Shown piece after piece: positions 1 through 7,810 of a DNA stretch of 64,000 nucleotides. Source of the stretch: CAKZQX01 sp034437035 (GTDB taxonomy: Bacteria; Chloroflexota; Chloroflexia; Chloroflexales; Chloroflexaceae); the NCBI GenBank assembly GCA_034437035.1, contig DAOTUI010000090.1, positions 1-64,000 of the forward strand, read 5' to 3'. Every line of letters begins with the position of its first letter. Within the stretch, counting starts at the first letter, position 1. Position numbers and translations under genes: made by a program. The notes beneath the pieces are model-generated. The model ran no database searches, was not told the DNA's origin, and saw only the letters and a list, made by a program, of their open reading frames with translations.

Positions 1-182
1 GTCCCTCCTTGAGAAACTGGTTTCGCCTCCGGTAGGGCGGAACCGAGCATCCTTTTTCACGAACATTTGGCTCACAGAGCCAAATGTTCGTGAAAAAGAT
101 AAAAAAGTACCATGCTGCCGCAGGCGAAGACTGCCGTTGTGGGAGCACATGTCTGATTTGTACGCCCACCGCGTAACGCGTG
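1..182 (+). repeat. Palindromic repeat element copy E1, left end cut by the window
   Basis: First copy of a dispersed element seen about ten times in the window. The left terminal repeat lies outside the window. The right one reads ACCGCGTAACGCGTG and ends at 182. A perfect 21-bp inverted repeat sits at 53-73 and 77-97 around the spacer ACA. Outside it are a CGCCTCCGG box on the left (24-32) and CTGCCGCAGGCG on the right (115-126), which are themselves nearly complementary. The whole unit could therefore fold as one long hairpin. The only open reading frames here are shadows of the repeat. Confidence 0.85.
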
Positions 183-188
183 TCAATA

Positions 189-298
189 AGGGAAGCGGAA
201 GCTGTTAATTGTCCCACCCTCCGGAAACTTGGGCGTCAGCAAGCCCACGAGTAGAGCGTCTGAGGGAGCTTGGGGTGAACAAGAGCTTCCGCTTCCCT
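189..298. repeat. Inverted repeat framing the spacer between E1 and E2
   Basis: The 15-mer AGGGAAGCGGAAGCT at 189-203 is repeated in perfect reverse complement at 284-298. It encloses about 80 bp that I do not recognise. The arms sit within about 7 bp of the ends of E1 and E2, so the two elements and this segment form one nested inverted structure. No gene is seen here. Confidence 0.75.
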
Positions 299-300
299 AA

Positions 301-494
301 CACGCGTTACGTGGTCCCTCCTTGGGGAACTGGTTTTGCCTCCGGTAGGGCGGAAGAAACTATCTTTTTTCACAAAAATTTGCACATCGTGCAAATTTTT
401 GTGAAAAAAGATAAAAAAGTACTATGCTGCCGCAGGCGAAGCTGGATTTCAGGTCGGTCAACAGACCGAAATAGGTTGCACCGCGTAACGCGTG
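301..494 (+). repeat. Palindromic repeat element copy E2 (complete)
   Basis: Complete 194-bp copy running from CACGCGTTACGTGGT to ACCGCGTAACGCGTG. The central inverted repeat has perfect 25-bp arms (361-385 and 389-413) around ATC. The arm sequence differs from E1 (CACAAAAATTTGCAC here, CACGAACATTTGGCTC in E1), yet both arms change together. No matching target duplication is visible for this copy. Confidence 0.88.
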
Positions 495-620
495 TCAATT
501 ACAGGACTGACGCGGTCGTTGCCCCGGCAGGGAATTTGCCACCCTGCCGGAGGCGCAGTACACCGAAATAATGCCGCCTGCGAGCGGGTTCCAATTGCCT
601 GATGAAGTTTGAGAGATTAG

Positions 621-697
621 CCCGGATAGGGAATGCGGTGGAAGAACGGTGCATAGAATGCACCCTACGGCTGTCTCCCGTGGTGATGCTATCCGGG
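621..697. repeat. Inverted repeat directly behind the DnaK-like gene
   Basis: CCCGGATAG (621-629) and CTATCCGGG (689-697) form a 9-bp inverted repeat ending one base before the TAA of the minus-strand DnaK-like gene. The loop contains a segment (about 651-676) that matches 31773-31798 at all but about two positions, so part of this is a dispersed repeat. A transcription-end role is possible, but no T-run follows. Confidence 0.45.
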
Positions 698-2446
698 TTA
701 CTCCTCATCCAGTTCGTATAACAGATCCAGCAGCGTCTCCGAGTGTTCTTCAACGGCCGACTCATCGCTACGTCGCACGGCGGCCTCCAGGGCGGCAATC
801 GTCTCCTGAAGGGCGCTGGTGTCGCCTTGCCCCTCTGCAACCACTCGCTGTGCGCGGGTCAGCAGCGCCAGTGTTTCCGGGTCCGGTTGGATGGCGGCAT
901 TCACGACTTCGGCCAGTTCCGGAGCTTCCCAATCCTCCAGAAGTTCCAGATCGGTGCGTGCGGTGGCAATATCCGATGGACTGAGGTGCGCGCGCGCGGC
1001 TTTGACGCTGGTCTGGGCCTGCTTCCCACTTCCACGATCGACTGCTGAGACATGGAGAATGCCATTTACATCGAAATCAAACTGCACCGTCACGCGCGGT
1101 GGCTGACCGGGAACTTCCGGTTTAAGCTGATCAAAGAAAAACTCACCCAGTAGCGTGTTCCGCGAGGCAATCGGATGTTCACCCTGATAGATCTTGATTT
1201 CAATCGCCGTCTGCGTCGGGTGCAGCGCCGAGTAGACCTCTGAGCGTGAGGTGGGAATGGTTGTGTTGCGCTGGATAATTACATTGTAGCGGTCAGGGAC
1301 GAGTTGCCCAAACTCCAGTTCGGCAACCTCAATGCCGAGCGAGTGGGGGGTGACATCGACCAGAATCGCTTCGAGCGGTTCGCCGGCAATAATCGCCGCC
1401 TGGGCAGCCGCACCCAGCGCTACAGCTTCATCCGGGTTCACCGTTGTGTCCGGTTCGATTTCGGTATGGTCGTGGACCATCTGCCATACCAGGGGGATGC
1501 GCGTGCTCCCACCGACAAACAGCACATGGCTGAGATCTTCAGCCGTAATTTCCGCATCCTGCAGGGCGGCATCAAGCGCATCGAGGGTGCCCTCCACCAG
1601 ATCGCTGATCAGGTTCTCAAACTCAACCCGCGCCACTTCAACGTCCAGGTGCAGGGGACGACCATCCTTGGTCAGCAGATACTCTTCACGCACCCGCACA
1701 AACGGCTGACTGGAGAGCGCAATCTTGGCCGTCTCGGCCGCACGCGTCAGGCGGGCCAGGGCGCGCGGGTCGGTTCTGGGGTCAACCTCATGCTCTTCTG
1801 TAAAGCGCTCGGCCAGGAAGTCAACCAGGCGCTCATCGAAGTCATCACCCCCAAGTTGTGTGTTGCCGTGGCTGGAGCGCACCTCCACCACCCCGGACTC
1901 CAGTTCAATGATCGAGACATCGAATGTGCCGCCACCCAGGTCATAGACCGCCACCAGTTGGTGCTCATCAGTGCGATCCAGTCCGTAGGCCAGTGCCGCC
2001 GCCGTTGGTTCGTTGATAATCCGCTCCACAGTAAACCCGGCAATCTCCCCCGCCTCGTGGGTCGCCTGCCGCGCGGCGTCGGAGAAGTAGGCCGGAACGG
2101 TAATCACAGCACGCTCAACGGGTTGCCCAAGCTGTTCTTCAGCACTACGTTTGAGTTCACGCAGAATTAACGCGGAGATTTCCTGTGGTGTGTAATCCCG
2201 TTCGCCCAGCGGTGTGCGCACATTCTGACCCATCTGGCGTTTGATTGAACGCGCCGTTCGCTCCGGGTAGAGGACATACTGATTACGCGCGGGTGTTCCG
2301 ACCAGGAGCGCTCCCTGAGGCGTAAAGCCAACCACTGAAGGCATAATGCGCTCATCGCCATGGGGCAGAATTTGCGGCACCCCATCGCGTACCAACGCCA
2401 TTGCAGAGAAGGTTGTTCCAAGGTCAATACCAATGATTATGCTCAT
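698..2446 (-). CDS. dnaK: DnaK-like Hsp70 chaperone, short C-terminus
   Basis: ATP-dependent Hsp70 of about 582 residues, cytosolic. Actin-fold motifs are clear: GIDLGTTFSAM at the N-terminus (phosphate 1), VYDLGGGTFDVS (phosphate 2), VLFVGGSTRIP (adenosine site) and IINEPTAAALAYGLD. The substrate-binding beta domain is present, but the helical lid is short and ends in an acidic ELDEE tail. Canonical DnaK is about 610-640 residues. Two ATG codons are adjacent. The second (2446) is preferred because a GGGAG lies 6 nt before it. It is the last gene of a minus-strand cluster TPR / J-like / GrpE-like / DnaK. Because its partners are divergent, it is more likely a specialised paralog than the housekeeping DnaK, but that is inference. 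Confidence 0.93.
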   Translation of the reverse strand: MSIIIGIDLGTTFSAMALVRDGVPQILPHGDERIMPSVVGFTPQGALLVGTPARNQYVLYPERTARSIKRQMGQNVRTPLGERDYTPQEISALILRELKRSAEEQLGQPVERAVITVPAYFSDAARQATHEAGEIAGFTVERIINEPTAAALAYGLDRTDEHQLVAVYDLGGGTFDVSIIELESGVVEVRSSHGNTQLGGDDFDERLVDFLAERFTEEHEVDPRTDPRALARLTRAAETAKIALSSQPFVRVREEYLLTKDGRPLHLDVEVARVEFENLISDLVEGTLDALDAALQDAEITAEDLSHVLFVGGSTRIPLVWQMVHDHTEIEPDTTVNPDEAVALGAAAQAAIIAGEPLEAILVDVTPHSLGIEVAELEFGQLVPDRYNVIIQRNTTIPTSRSEVYSALHPTQTAIEIKIYQGEHPIASRNTLLGEFFFDQLKPEVPGQPPRVTVQFDFDVNGILHVSAVDRGSGKQAQTSVKAARAHLSPSDIATARTDLELLEDWEAPELAEVVNAAIQPDPETLALLTRAQRVVAEGQGDTSALQETIAALEAAVRRSDESAVEEHSETLLDLLYELDEE

Positions 2447-2495
2447 CATTTACTCCCGGATCATAAAAGAATCTATGGTCGCTTGCGTACCCGGC

Positions 2496-2576
2496 ATGGG
2501 TTGCGGAGGCACAGAAGCACGTCCCTACCACGCTCGCATTGAAATGGGCTGCGGACGCGCAGAAGCGCGTCCCTAC
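2496..2576. repeat. Two tandem copies of a 33-bp unit between grpE-like and dnaK-like
   Basis: Copies at 2496-2528 and 2544-2576 match at about 29 of 33 positions. Both contain GCGGA, CAGAAGC and CGTCCCTAC. They occupy most of the 179-bp gap between the GrpE-like stop and the DnaK-like start. The AGAAGC-CGTCCCTAC core is compatible with short hairpins. Function unknown. Confidence 0.7.
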
Positions 2577-2625
2577 GGCACAAAGCCTACACCTGCGAGA
2601 TACCCGGTATGCCGCACCGGCCGTC

Positions 2626-3606
2626 CTACATCTGTGCGTCCACGACCGACGGTTCAGTCCGTTCACTGCTTACGGCAACCTCGGCATGGCGGAGCACCCG
2701 GTTGCCACTCCGATAGCCCCGACGTAGCTCCGTGGCAACGATTCCCGGCGGTAGTTCGGCACTGGTGGGTACAACGTCCATGGCAATGTGTACCTCCGGG
2801 TCAAAGGGTTCGCCCTTGGCGCTGATGGGCTGCACGCCTTCTGCTGCCAGCACATCCAGCAGCCGCTGACGAACAAAGGTGAGTCCGACCAACCAGGCCG
2901 ACATTCCCGCGCGTAGGGTTGTAGCAGCATCTTCCGGTGGTGGTTCCTTCCGCATCCACATTCGTTCAAAAAATGTGGCGGAGGGTAGCGGTGCCTCGGG
3001 TTGTTCCAGGAGTTTCTCTCCGGAGCGGATTGCTTCATCCAGGCCATCCAGGGCCGGGAAAATGGCCTGGATAACATCCTGGCGCGCGGCGGCCTCTGCT
3101 GCATGCATCTGTTCGCGCACAGTTGCCAGTTCGGTATCACGGCGCGCGTTATCGGCACGCAGCGTCTCCAGCGCGGCGGAGAGCTTTTCGGTCTGAGCTT
3201 CGGTCAGCGAGTTGGCCTTGAGTTGCTCGCGCCCGGCCCGGCTGATCTGTTTTTCCAGAGCAGCAATGGCATCACGGACGGGTTCGCTCTCCCCCCCGTT
3301 GCGGGTTGCACCAGTCGCCGCGATCTGCCGGGAGACATCCTCAAGATGATGGGTAATGGTTTCCAGGCGTGTATGCACCTGGTCTACCGCGTGACCGTTT
3401 TGCGTGCCACCGGAAGCCTGCATCTGCCGGGACAGATCCGCCAGTCGTTGTTCGATGGTGTCTAAGCGGGCATGTAATGGTGCCGCCAGTTGATCTAGGG
3501 TGTGCGGATCTCTCTGGTACAAACTTCTGCCGCCGAGCATCCGCCGCACGCGCTCAACCAGTGCCTTCGCCCGGGATATGTCTGGCGCATGGTGCTTTAT
3601 CTTCAT
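2626..3606 (-). CDS. GrpE-like nucleotide exchange factor, long form
   Basis: 326-residue protein whose C-terminal third carries the GrpE signature: a GVQPI beta-strand start, GEPFDPEVHIAMD, then ELRRGYRSGNRVLRHAEV. The N-terminal roughly 200 residues are predicted helical or coiled-coil, with heptad-rich segments near residues 40-70, 95-125 and 130-175. This is much longer than the roughly 190-residue housekeeping GrpE. The start overlaps the J-like stop by ATGA, so translation is probably coupled. It likely promotes ADP release from the adjacent DnaK-like protein. A paralog lies at 6522-7418. Confidence 0.85.
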   Translation of the reverse strand: MKIKHHAPDISRAKALVERVRRMLGGRSLYQRDPHTLDQLAAPLHARLDTIEQRLADLSRQMQASGGTQNGHAVDQVHTRLETITHHLEDVSRQIAATGATRNGGESEPVRDAIAALEKQISRAGREQLKANSLTEAQTEKLSAALETLRADNARRDTELATVREQMHAAEAAARQDVIQAIFPALDGLDEAIRSGEKLLEQPEAPLPSATFFERMWMRKEPPPEDAATTLRAGMSAWLVGLTFVRQRLLDVLAAEGVQPISAKGEPFDPEVHIAMDVVPTSAELPPGIVATELRRGYRSGNRVLRHAEVAVSSERTEPSVVDAQM

Positions 3607-3950
3607 AGTTTGATTTTTGCATAGTGCTCGCGCCAGTCTGTGCGCTCCAGATCGGTAAGCGTGCGCGCGGCCGTCAGCACATCTTCGTGATGCAGGGTCA
3701 AATCCAGCTTCGGCGGTCGGCGCTTGCGGGCCGGTTCAGGCCAGACATTCAGCAGCAGCATATCGGTTTCGGTGCGGCGTTCCGGGTCACGCAGGCGCTC
3801 ATAGGCGGCCCTGATCCGCTTGAATGTTTCGGGATCACGTTCCGGTGGGTGATTGCGTACCTGCGTGAAATAGGCCTGTTTGATCTCAGCAGCCGTCGCT
3901 GTGCGCTGCAACTCGAGAACGGCATATGGATCAACATACGGTTTCGTCAT
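3603..3950 (-). CDS. J-domain-like protein with HPP in place of HPD
   Basis: 115 residues. Residues 7-60 match the J-domain layout: DPYAVLELQ, then ATAAEIKQAYF (helix II), a loop, and FKRIRAAYERLRDPERR (helices III-IV). The loop reads HPPERD (H34-P35-P36), so the aspartate that canonical J proteins need to stimulate Hsp70 ATPase is absent. The rest is a short basic and hydrophobic tail with no zinc finger or client-binding domain. It lies 19 bp after the TPR gene and overlaps the GrpE-like gene by 4 bp. It may be a scaffold or a specialised partner rather than a normal co-chaperone. Confidence 0.8.
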   Translation of the reverse strand: MTKPYVDPYAVLELQRTATAAEIKQAYFTQVRNHPPERDPETFKRIRAAYERLRDPERRTETDMLLLNVWPEPARKRRPPKLDLTLHHEDVLTAARTLTDLERTDWREHYAKIKL

Positions 3951-3969
3951 CTAGCTCCCTCGTCCGATG

Positions 3970-6252
3970 CTACAGGAAGAAATCATCAAATCCTTCTTCA
4001 TCAAAATCGTCCAGGAACGGTCCCATCTGGAGCGCCATCCCGAAGAGGGGACTGTCAATTTCGCGCCGGAGGCTCTGGATCTCCTGCGCCATTGCGGTAT
4101 CTCCCTGTTGGCGTGCCAGTCGCGCGGCGTTTCGCAGGGTCTGCTTGGCCTCAGGTTTTTGTTCATTGAGTGCCTGGGCCAACCCCAGCAGCATCAGAGC
4201 ATTCGGCTCGTCCGGACCAATCTCGGCAGATTTCTCGGCATAGCGCAGTGCCAGTTTGGGACGTAAGGACATCAACTCGGCGGCGATGCCCCCGGCCAGG
4301 CGGGGATCGTCGGGTTTGAGCGCCACCGCCCGGTCCAACGCCTCGCGCGCCATCTGCGTCCAGGGGCTATCCTCGTCTTCGGGTGGGGGCGGTGGTGGGG
4401 CCGGGTCGAACGGTGACGGCAACCTGGGTGGCGGGGTGGTACGCATCAGCAGGGTAATGCCCAGCGACATGTAGAACTCGGCCGTTGGCGACAGGTTTGC
4501 TTCGGCCCGCTTCAAGACTGCCTGGACTTCATCCAACTTGTCTTCGATGGTCCAGGCGTCGATGACCTGAATGTAGGCATCCGGCTGATCGGCGGCCAGG
4601 TCCAGGGTCTGCTCCAGGAGGGTGTGCGCCTTTTGCTCTTGCCGCTGATTAAGCAAAAGCCGCGCAATATTGAGCGGGAAGCGGTAGTCGCCCGGGGCAA
4701 ACTGCCATCCATTCTCGAATGTTTTGATGGCCGCGTCATACAACATAACTTCACTCTGGTTAATGCCGTGGAGCAATAACAACTGCGCAACCTGGCGGCG
4801 CAGGTCTTCGCGCTGGGGATTCTGGGTGATGAGTTTCTGGAGGGGTGTCGCGGCATTGTACCAGTCGCGGTGTTGCAGGTAAATACTTGCCAGACGCAGG
4901 TACGCCTCACTATACTCCGGATTAATATCGGTAATGCGCTGGAGTTCATTGACGGCCGACTGCTCTTGCTCATTCGCTACGAATGCATCAACCAGTTGCA
5001 ACCGCGTCTCCAGGTCTTCCGGATCGGCCTTGATTGCCTGGCGAAACAGGGTGATAGCTTCACCGGGTTGACCGGCGCGTTTGTAACATTCAATAATGCG
5101 CTTGCGTACCCAGTCCCACTGTGCATCTGTGATATCTTCTTCAGTCTGTTTTGTCTTCTTGCGCGGGCGCGTCCGCAGCATGGCCCGCCATGCATCGGCT
5201 GCGTCGGCCCAGCATTCCTGGACTTCGTACGCCCGGGCCAGGTTATGCAGGAGCGGGCGCGGTGAGCCAAGCCCACTACTGATGCTGACCGTCTGCCGCG
5301 CCCCTTCCCAGAGTTCCGTCGCCTGGGACCAGTCGCCCGTGGCTGCGGCCGTATGCGCCCCCCGGTCCAGCGTTTGTACCAGAAGTTGGTTAAGCGCACT
5401 GTTATTCATCGGGACTCTGAGGGCATCACGCGCGGTCCCCAGGGCTCCGGCCAGATCATCGTTCGCCAGTTGTGCATCAAGTTGCTCTGTCCAGACTGCC
5501 GCCAGATTGTCCAGCAGCCAGGACATGCGCATATCCGCCGCATGTGCTTGGTGCCAATCGCGCAGTGCTGTAGCGTAGTCGGCCGCCTGTGCCGCCGCAA
5601 CTCCCTTATAGTAGCGCCGCACATTGGTTGCAGGCGGGGCGGGGAGTGCGCGGCTATCGTCCAGGGTTTCGCGTGCCGCTGCATCTTTTCGTTGAATGAG
5701 GCCAAGTCCGTGCCAGAGTTGCTCAATGGGTTTGTCGCCATTCAGGGGTGGCGCTTCACCCTGTAGTAGTGTCTGCACGGGCACGAAGGCTGTGCGTACA
5801 TCAGGTGTGACACCCGGCAGGGCGGTAATGTCAGCCTGCGGATTCTGCTGCAGGTTTGCCAGGGCCAGCGCCATGCCGGCACCCGTCCATCTGCTATCCC
5901 GTTCAAGCACCATCTGATACTGCCGAATTGCCGCCGGCAGATCGCCGGCCCGATGCAGCGCCAATCCAAGATGATACTGGTAGCGCAGTTCATCGGGACA
6001 GAGTGTAGTTGCCTGGCGCATATCGGCCAGTTGCTCTGCCGACGCAGACTGCTTTAACGCCCGCCGGAAATAGGCTTCGGCGAGCGCAACCTTGACCTCA
6101 GGATCGCGCCTGTGCAACTCGGCCCAGGCAGTGATCGCGCTATCAAAGCGTCCCGCTTGAAATGCGCGTAGACCCTGTTGCCGCTGGTCCGTGGTTTTGT
6201 CAATTTTGCGTCCCCGTTCTTTGCCGGCAGGGGCTGACTTGCGTTTAGCCAT
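3970..6252 (-). CDS. Large TPR-repeat protein of the Hsp70 cluster
   Basis: About 760 residues, soluble, no signal peptide seen. Tetratricopeptide-type helix pairs run along most of the length (for example ALAEAYFRRAL, YHLGLALHRAGDLPAAIRQY, AYLRLASIYLQHRDWYNAA, NALMLLGLAQALNEQKPEA). A basic lysine-rich N-terminus precedes them, and a proline-rich linker (PPPPPPPEDED) lies near residue 630. The C-terminus is acidic (DDFDEEGFDDFFL). I chose ATG 6252 because GGAG sits 4 nt upstream; an in-frame start at 6294 lacks one. The acidic end next to an Hsp70 gene suggests a chaperone-docking or client-gathering scaffold (inference). Confidence 0.85.
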   Translation of the reverse strand: MAKRKSAPAGKERGRKIDKTTDQRQQGLRAFQAGRFDSAITAWAELHRRDPEVKVALAEAYFRRALKQSASAEQLADMRQATTLCPDELRYQYHLGLALHRAGDLPAAIRQYQMVLERDSRWTGAGMALALANLQQNPQADITALPGVTPDVRTAFVPVQTLLQGEAPPLNGDKPIEQLWHGLGLIQRKDAAARETLDDSRALPAPPATNVRRYYKGVAAAQAADYATALRDWHQAHAADMRMSWLLDNLAAVWTEQLDAQLANDDLAGALGTARDALRVPMNNSALNQLLVQTLDRGAHTAAATGDWSQATELWEGARQTVSISSGLGSPRPLLHNLARAYEVQECWADAADAWRAMLRTRPRKKTKQTEEDITDAQWDWVRKRIIECYKRAGQPGEAITLFRQAIKADPEDLETRLQLVDAFVANEQEQSAVNELQRITDINPEYSEAYLRLASIYLQHRDWYNAATPLQKLITQNPQREDLRRQVAQLLLLHGINQSEVMLYDAAIKTFENGWQFAPGDYRFPLNIARLLLNQRQEQKAHTLLEQTLDLAADQPDAYIQVIDAWTIEDKLDEVQAVLKRAEANLSPTAEFYMSLGITLLMRTTPPPRLPSPFDPAPPPPPPEDEDSPWTQMAREALDRAVALKPDDPRLAGGIAAELMSLRPKLALRYAEKSAEIGPDEPNALMLLGLAQALNEQKPEAKQTLRNAARLARQQGDTAMAQEIQSLRREIDSPLFGMALQMGPFLDDFDEEGFDDFFL

Positions 6253-6431
6253 GAAACTCCACTCTGGATAGAAATCTGCCATGGAATAGTTCAATGCGAA
6301 GAACTGTATGCACCTGATACACCATGACCGGCCATTTCAGGCTTATGGTTTGCAGGTTACAAGGCCAGTCAGCGACTGTTTCATCTGCATATGGTATAAA
6401 CAAAGAATGTTTGTGAATAGGATTAAACGCT

Positions 6432-6437
6432 ATTATA
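6432..6437 (-). promoter_or_regulatory. Candidate -10 element for the TPR/J/GrpE/DnaK cluster
   Basis: TATAAT on the minus strand, about 180 nt before the TPR start. The best -35 candidate is TTGCAT at 18 bp spacing, a poor match. No CIRCE inverted repeat (TTAGCACTC-N9-GAGTGCTAA) was seen near this cluster. Confidence 0.45.
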
Positions 6438-6521
6438 ACGCTACAGGTGTAGCAGATGCAAATGCAGACTGTACGGGGAAGTGTAACCGCGTAGTGCCGC
6501 GTACCATCTGGGGCAAGCGCA

Positions 6522-7418
6522 TCAGGAACTGTGCGTGCCGCTGTTCTGCTCCATCTGCGGCGGCTCACCGGAGGCACTGCTGATGACTACCTCTGCCGGA
6601 CGCAGCACCCGGTTGCCTGCCAGGTAGCCCCGGCGTAGTTCGGCAACGATGGTGCCCGCAGGACGCTGTTTGCCGGCGACAACCACTTCCAGGGCCACAT
6701 GCCGGTGCGGATCAAACGGCTGCCCCTGCGTATGCATCGACTGAACTCCGGCGGTGGCGAGAATATCCAGCAGTCGTCGGCGTACCAGGTTCATGCGCGC
6801 GCGCCAGGTGGCCCGCGTCTCTGGCGTGATTGAGCTATCCTGTTGTAGTGCTGCGGTATGCGCGCGCATCCGCTCGAAAGGAGTGGCAGGCGGCGTGGGT
6901 TCCTGGCGCGCCGGCAGAGGCTGTTCCACACGCAGGACTTCATCAAGGCCGTCAATAGTGGGCAGCAGCGCCTGGATGATCTCCAGACGGGCCGTGTCCT
7001 GCGCGATCCGGCTCTGTTCACGCAGTCGGTCCAGTTCCAGATCCCGCCGGACACACTCGGCGCGTAGCAGTTCCAGCGCCGCCGTGAGTTGTTCTACCTG
7101 GGTTTGCAGGAGCGCATTGACTTTGAACTGCTCCTGTCCGGCGTGGCTTGCCTGCTTTTTGGGTATAATCGTGGGAGCAGTTTCCCGCATTGCGTTCTGA
7201 TCAGCATCAACCGCTTCCTCAGTTACTGCGATCTGTCGAGATAAGATCTCCAGACGCTGTTCGATCAACTCCATCCGCGCATACAACGGGGCGATTAACT
7301 GCCGGGCCGCGTCAGTGTCGGTGTTTAGCCTGCCCGCCCCGCCAATCAGCCGGCGTACCTCCTGGCGAAGCTGCTTGACCTCCGATGCCTTGGATGCATT
7401 TGAAGCGCGCTCACTCAC
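6522..7418 (-). CDS. Second GrpE-like protein
   Basis: 298 residues, GTG start at 7418. The C-terminal end has GVQSMHTQGQPFDPHRHVALE and ELRRGYLAGNRVLRPAEVVIS, the GrpE head signature. The N-terminal part is helical with the same internal layout as the GrpE-like protein at 2626-3606 (RRLIGG, LIAPLYARMELIEQRLEILS, then QEQFKVNALLQTQVEQLTAAL), so the two are paralogs. It is separated from the TPR gene by about 270 bp containing a -10 element, and has its own promoter at 7548-7576. Two unusual GrpE paralogs around one Hsp70 is odd and may mean different partners. Confidence 0.83.
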   Translation of the reverse strand: MSERASNASKASEVKQLRQEVRRLIGGAGRLNTDTDAARQLIAPLYARMELIEQRLEILSRQIAVTEEAVDADQNAMRETAPTIIPKKQASHAGQEQFKVNALLQTQVEQLTAALELLRAECVRRDLELDRLREQSRIAQDTARLEIIQALLPTIDGLDEVLRVEQPLPARQEPTPPATPFERMRAHTAALQQDSSITPETRATWRARMNLVRRRLLDILATAGVQSMHTQGQPFDPHRHVALEVVVAGKQRPAGTIVAELRRGYLAGNRVLRPAEVVISSASGEPPQMEQNSGTHSS

Positions 7419-7547
7419 GGTACTATATCTTTCGTGTAAGCGGATTTCCCCTACCCGGCTATGCCTGTGAGCCAGATTGCGGGCGCGTCAACTGCCCCAC
7501 CGTGGAGCAGTAGTTACTATCCGTGTTGTGGTAGTACTGCCTTTTGT

Positions 7548-7576
7548 ATTATACCCTGCCGGGTAGCAAACGTAAA
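7548..7576 (-). promoter_or_regulatory. Sigma70-type promoter for the second GrpE-like gene
   Basis: On the minus strand TTTACG (7571-7576) and TATAAT (7548-7553) are 17 bp apart. Transcription would start near 7541, about 120 nt before the GTG. The rest of the 7419-7704 intergenic stretch shows no gene. Confidence 0.6.
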
Positions 7577-7704
7577 TATTTTATTAAAGTAATGTCATAG
7601 GTCACAGTTGTCGTAGGCGTGACCCTCCTGCTACACGGTAAGTCTGTCGGCAAGCGACGCATTTATCCGGCGTATGAAACTGCTGCGAAATGTGTTTAAA
7701 ACAT

Positions 7705-7751
7705 TGAGAACCGCGAACGCGGTCCTCGGCAACCTGCGCTCGCGGTTCTCA
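7705..7751. terminator. Hairpin behind the divergent pyrophosphatase gene
   Basis: TGAGAACCGCGA (7705-7716) pairs with TCGCGGTTCTCA (7740-7751), a perfect 12-bp stem with a 23-nt loop that itself contains CCGCG/CGCGG. It lies about 60 bp past the stop of the minus-strand gene at 7811. No clean T-run follows, so termination is only likely. Confidence 0.45.
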
Positions 7752-7808
7752 CTGCTCAATTTGGGTTCTGCGTTCCAGGTTCTGAGTTCTAAATTCTCAG
7801 TTCTTTAT
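7752..7808. repeat. Degenerate TTCT/GTTCT low-complexity tract
   Basis: The words GGTTCT, GAGTTCT, AAATTCT, CAGTTCT and ATTCT follow one another up to the stop codon of the pyrophosphatase gene. Similar degenerate word-repeats occur at 45.3, 45.9, 53.5, 55.8 and 59.3 kb in this window. Function unknown. Confidence 0.6.
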
Positions 7809-7810
7809 TC

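Noticed and set aside
53..97. Rho-independent terminators at the centres of the E elements
   Set aside because: The hairpins are flanked by A/T runs and could terminate, but they belong to a complete mobile unit with terminal repeats and occur regardless of gene ends.
209..571. Open frame across elements E1-E2
   Set aside because: It reads through the palindromic repeats and has no ribosome site. Similar frames appear at every copy, for example at 38386-38653 and 51141-51525.
1304..2170. Long plus-strand frame opposite dnaK (also 15916-17406 opposite prkA)
   Set aside because: Antisense shadows of strongly biased coding sequence. No ribosome site or recognisable motif.
6295..6521. CIRCE heat-shock operator near the Hsp70 cluster
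   Set aside because: The TTAGCACTC-N9-GAGTGCTAA pattern was not found between 6253 and 7600 or upstream of dnaK.
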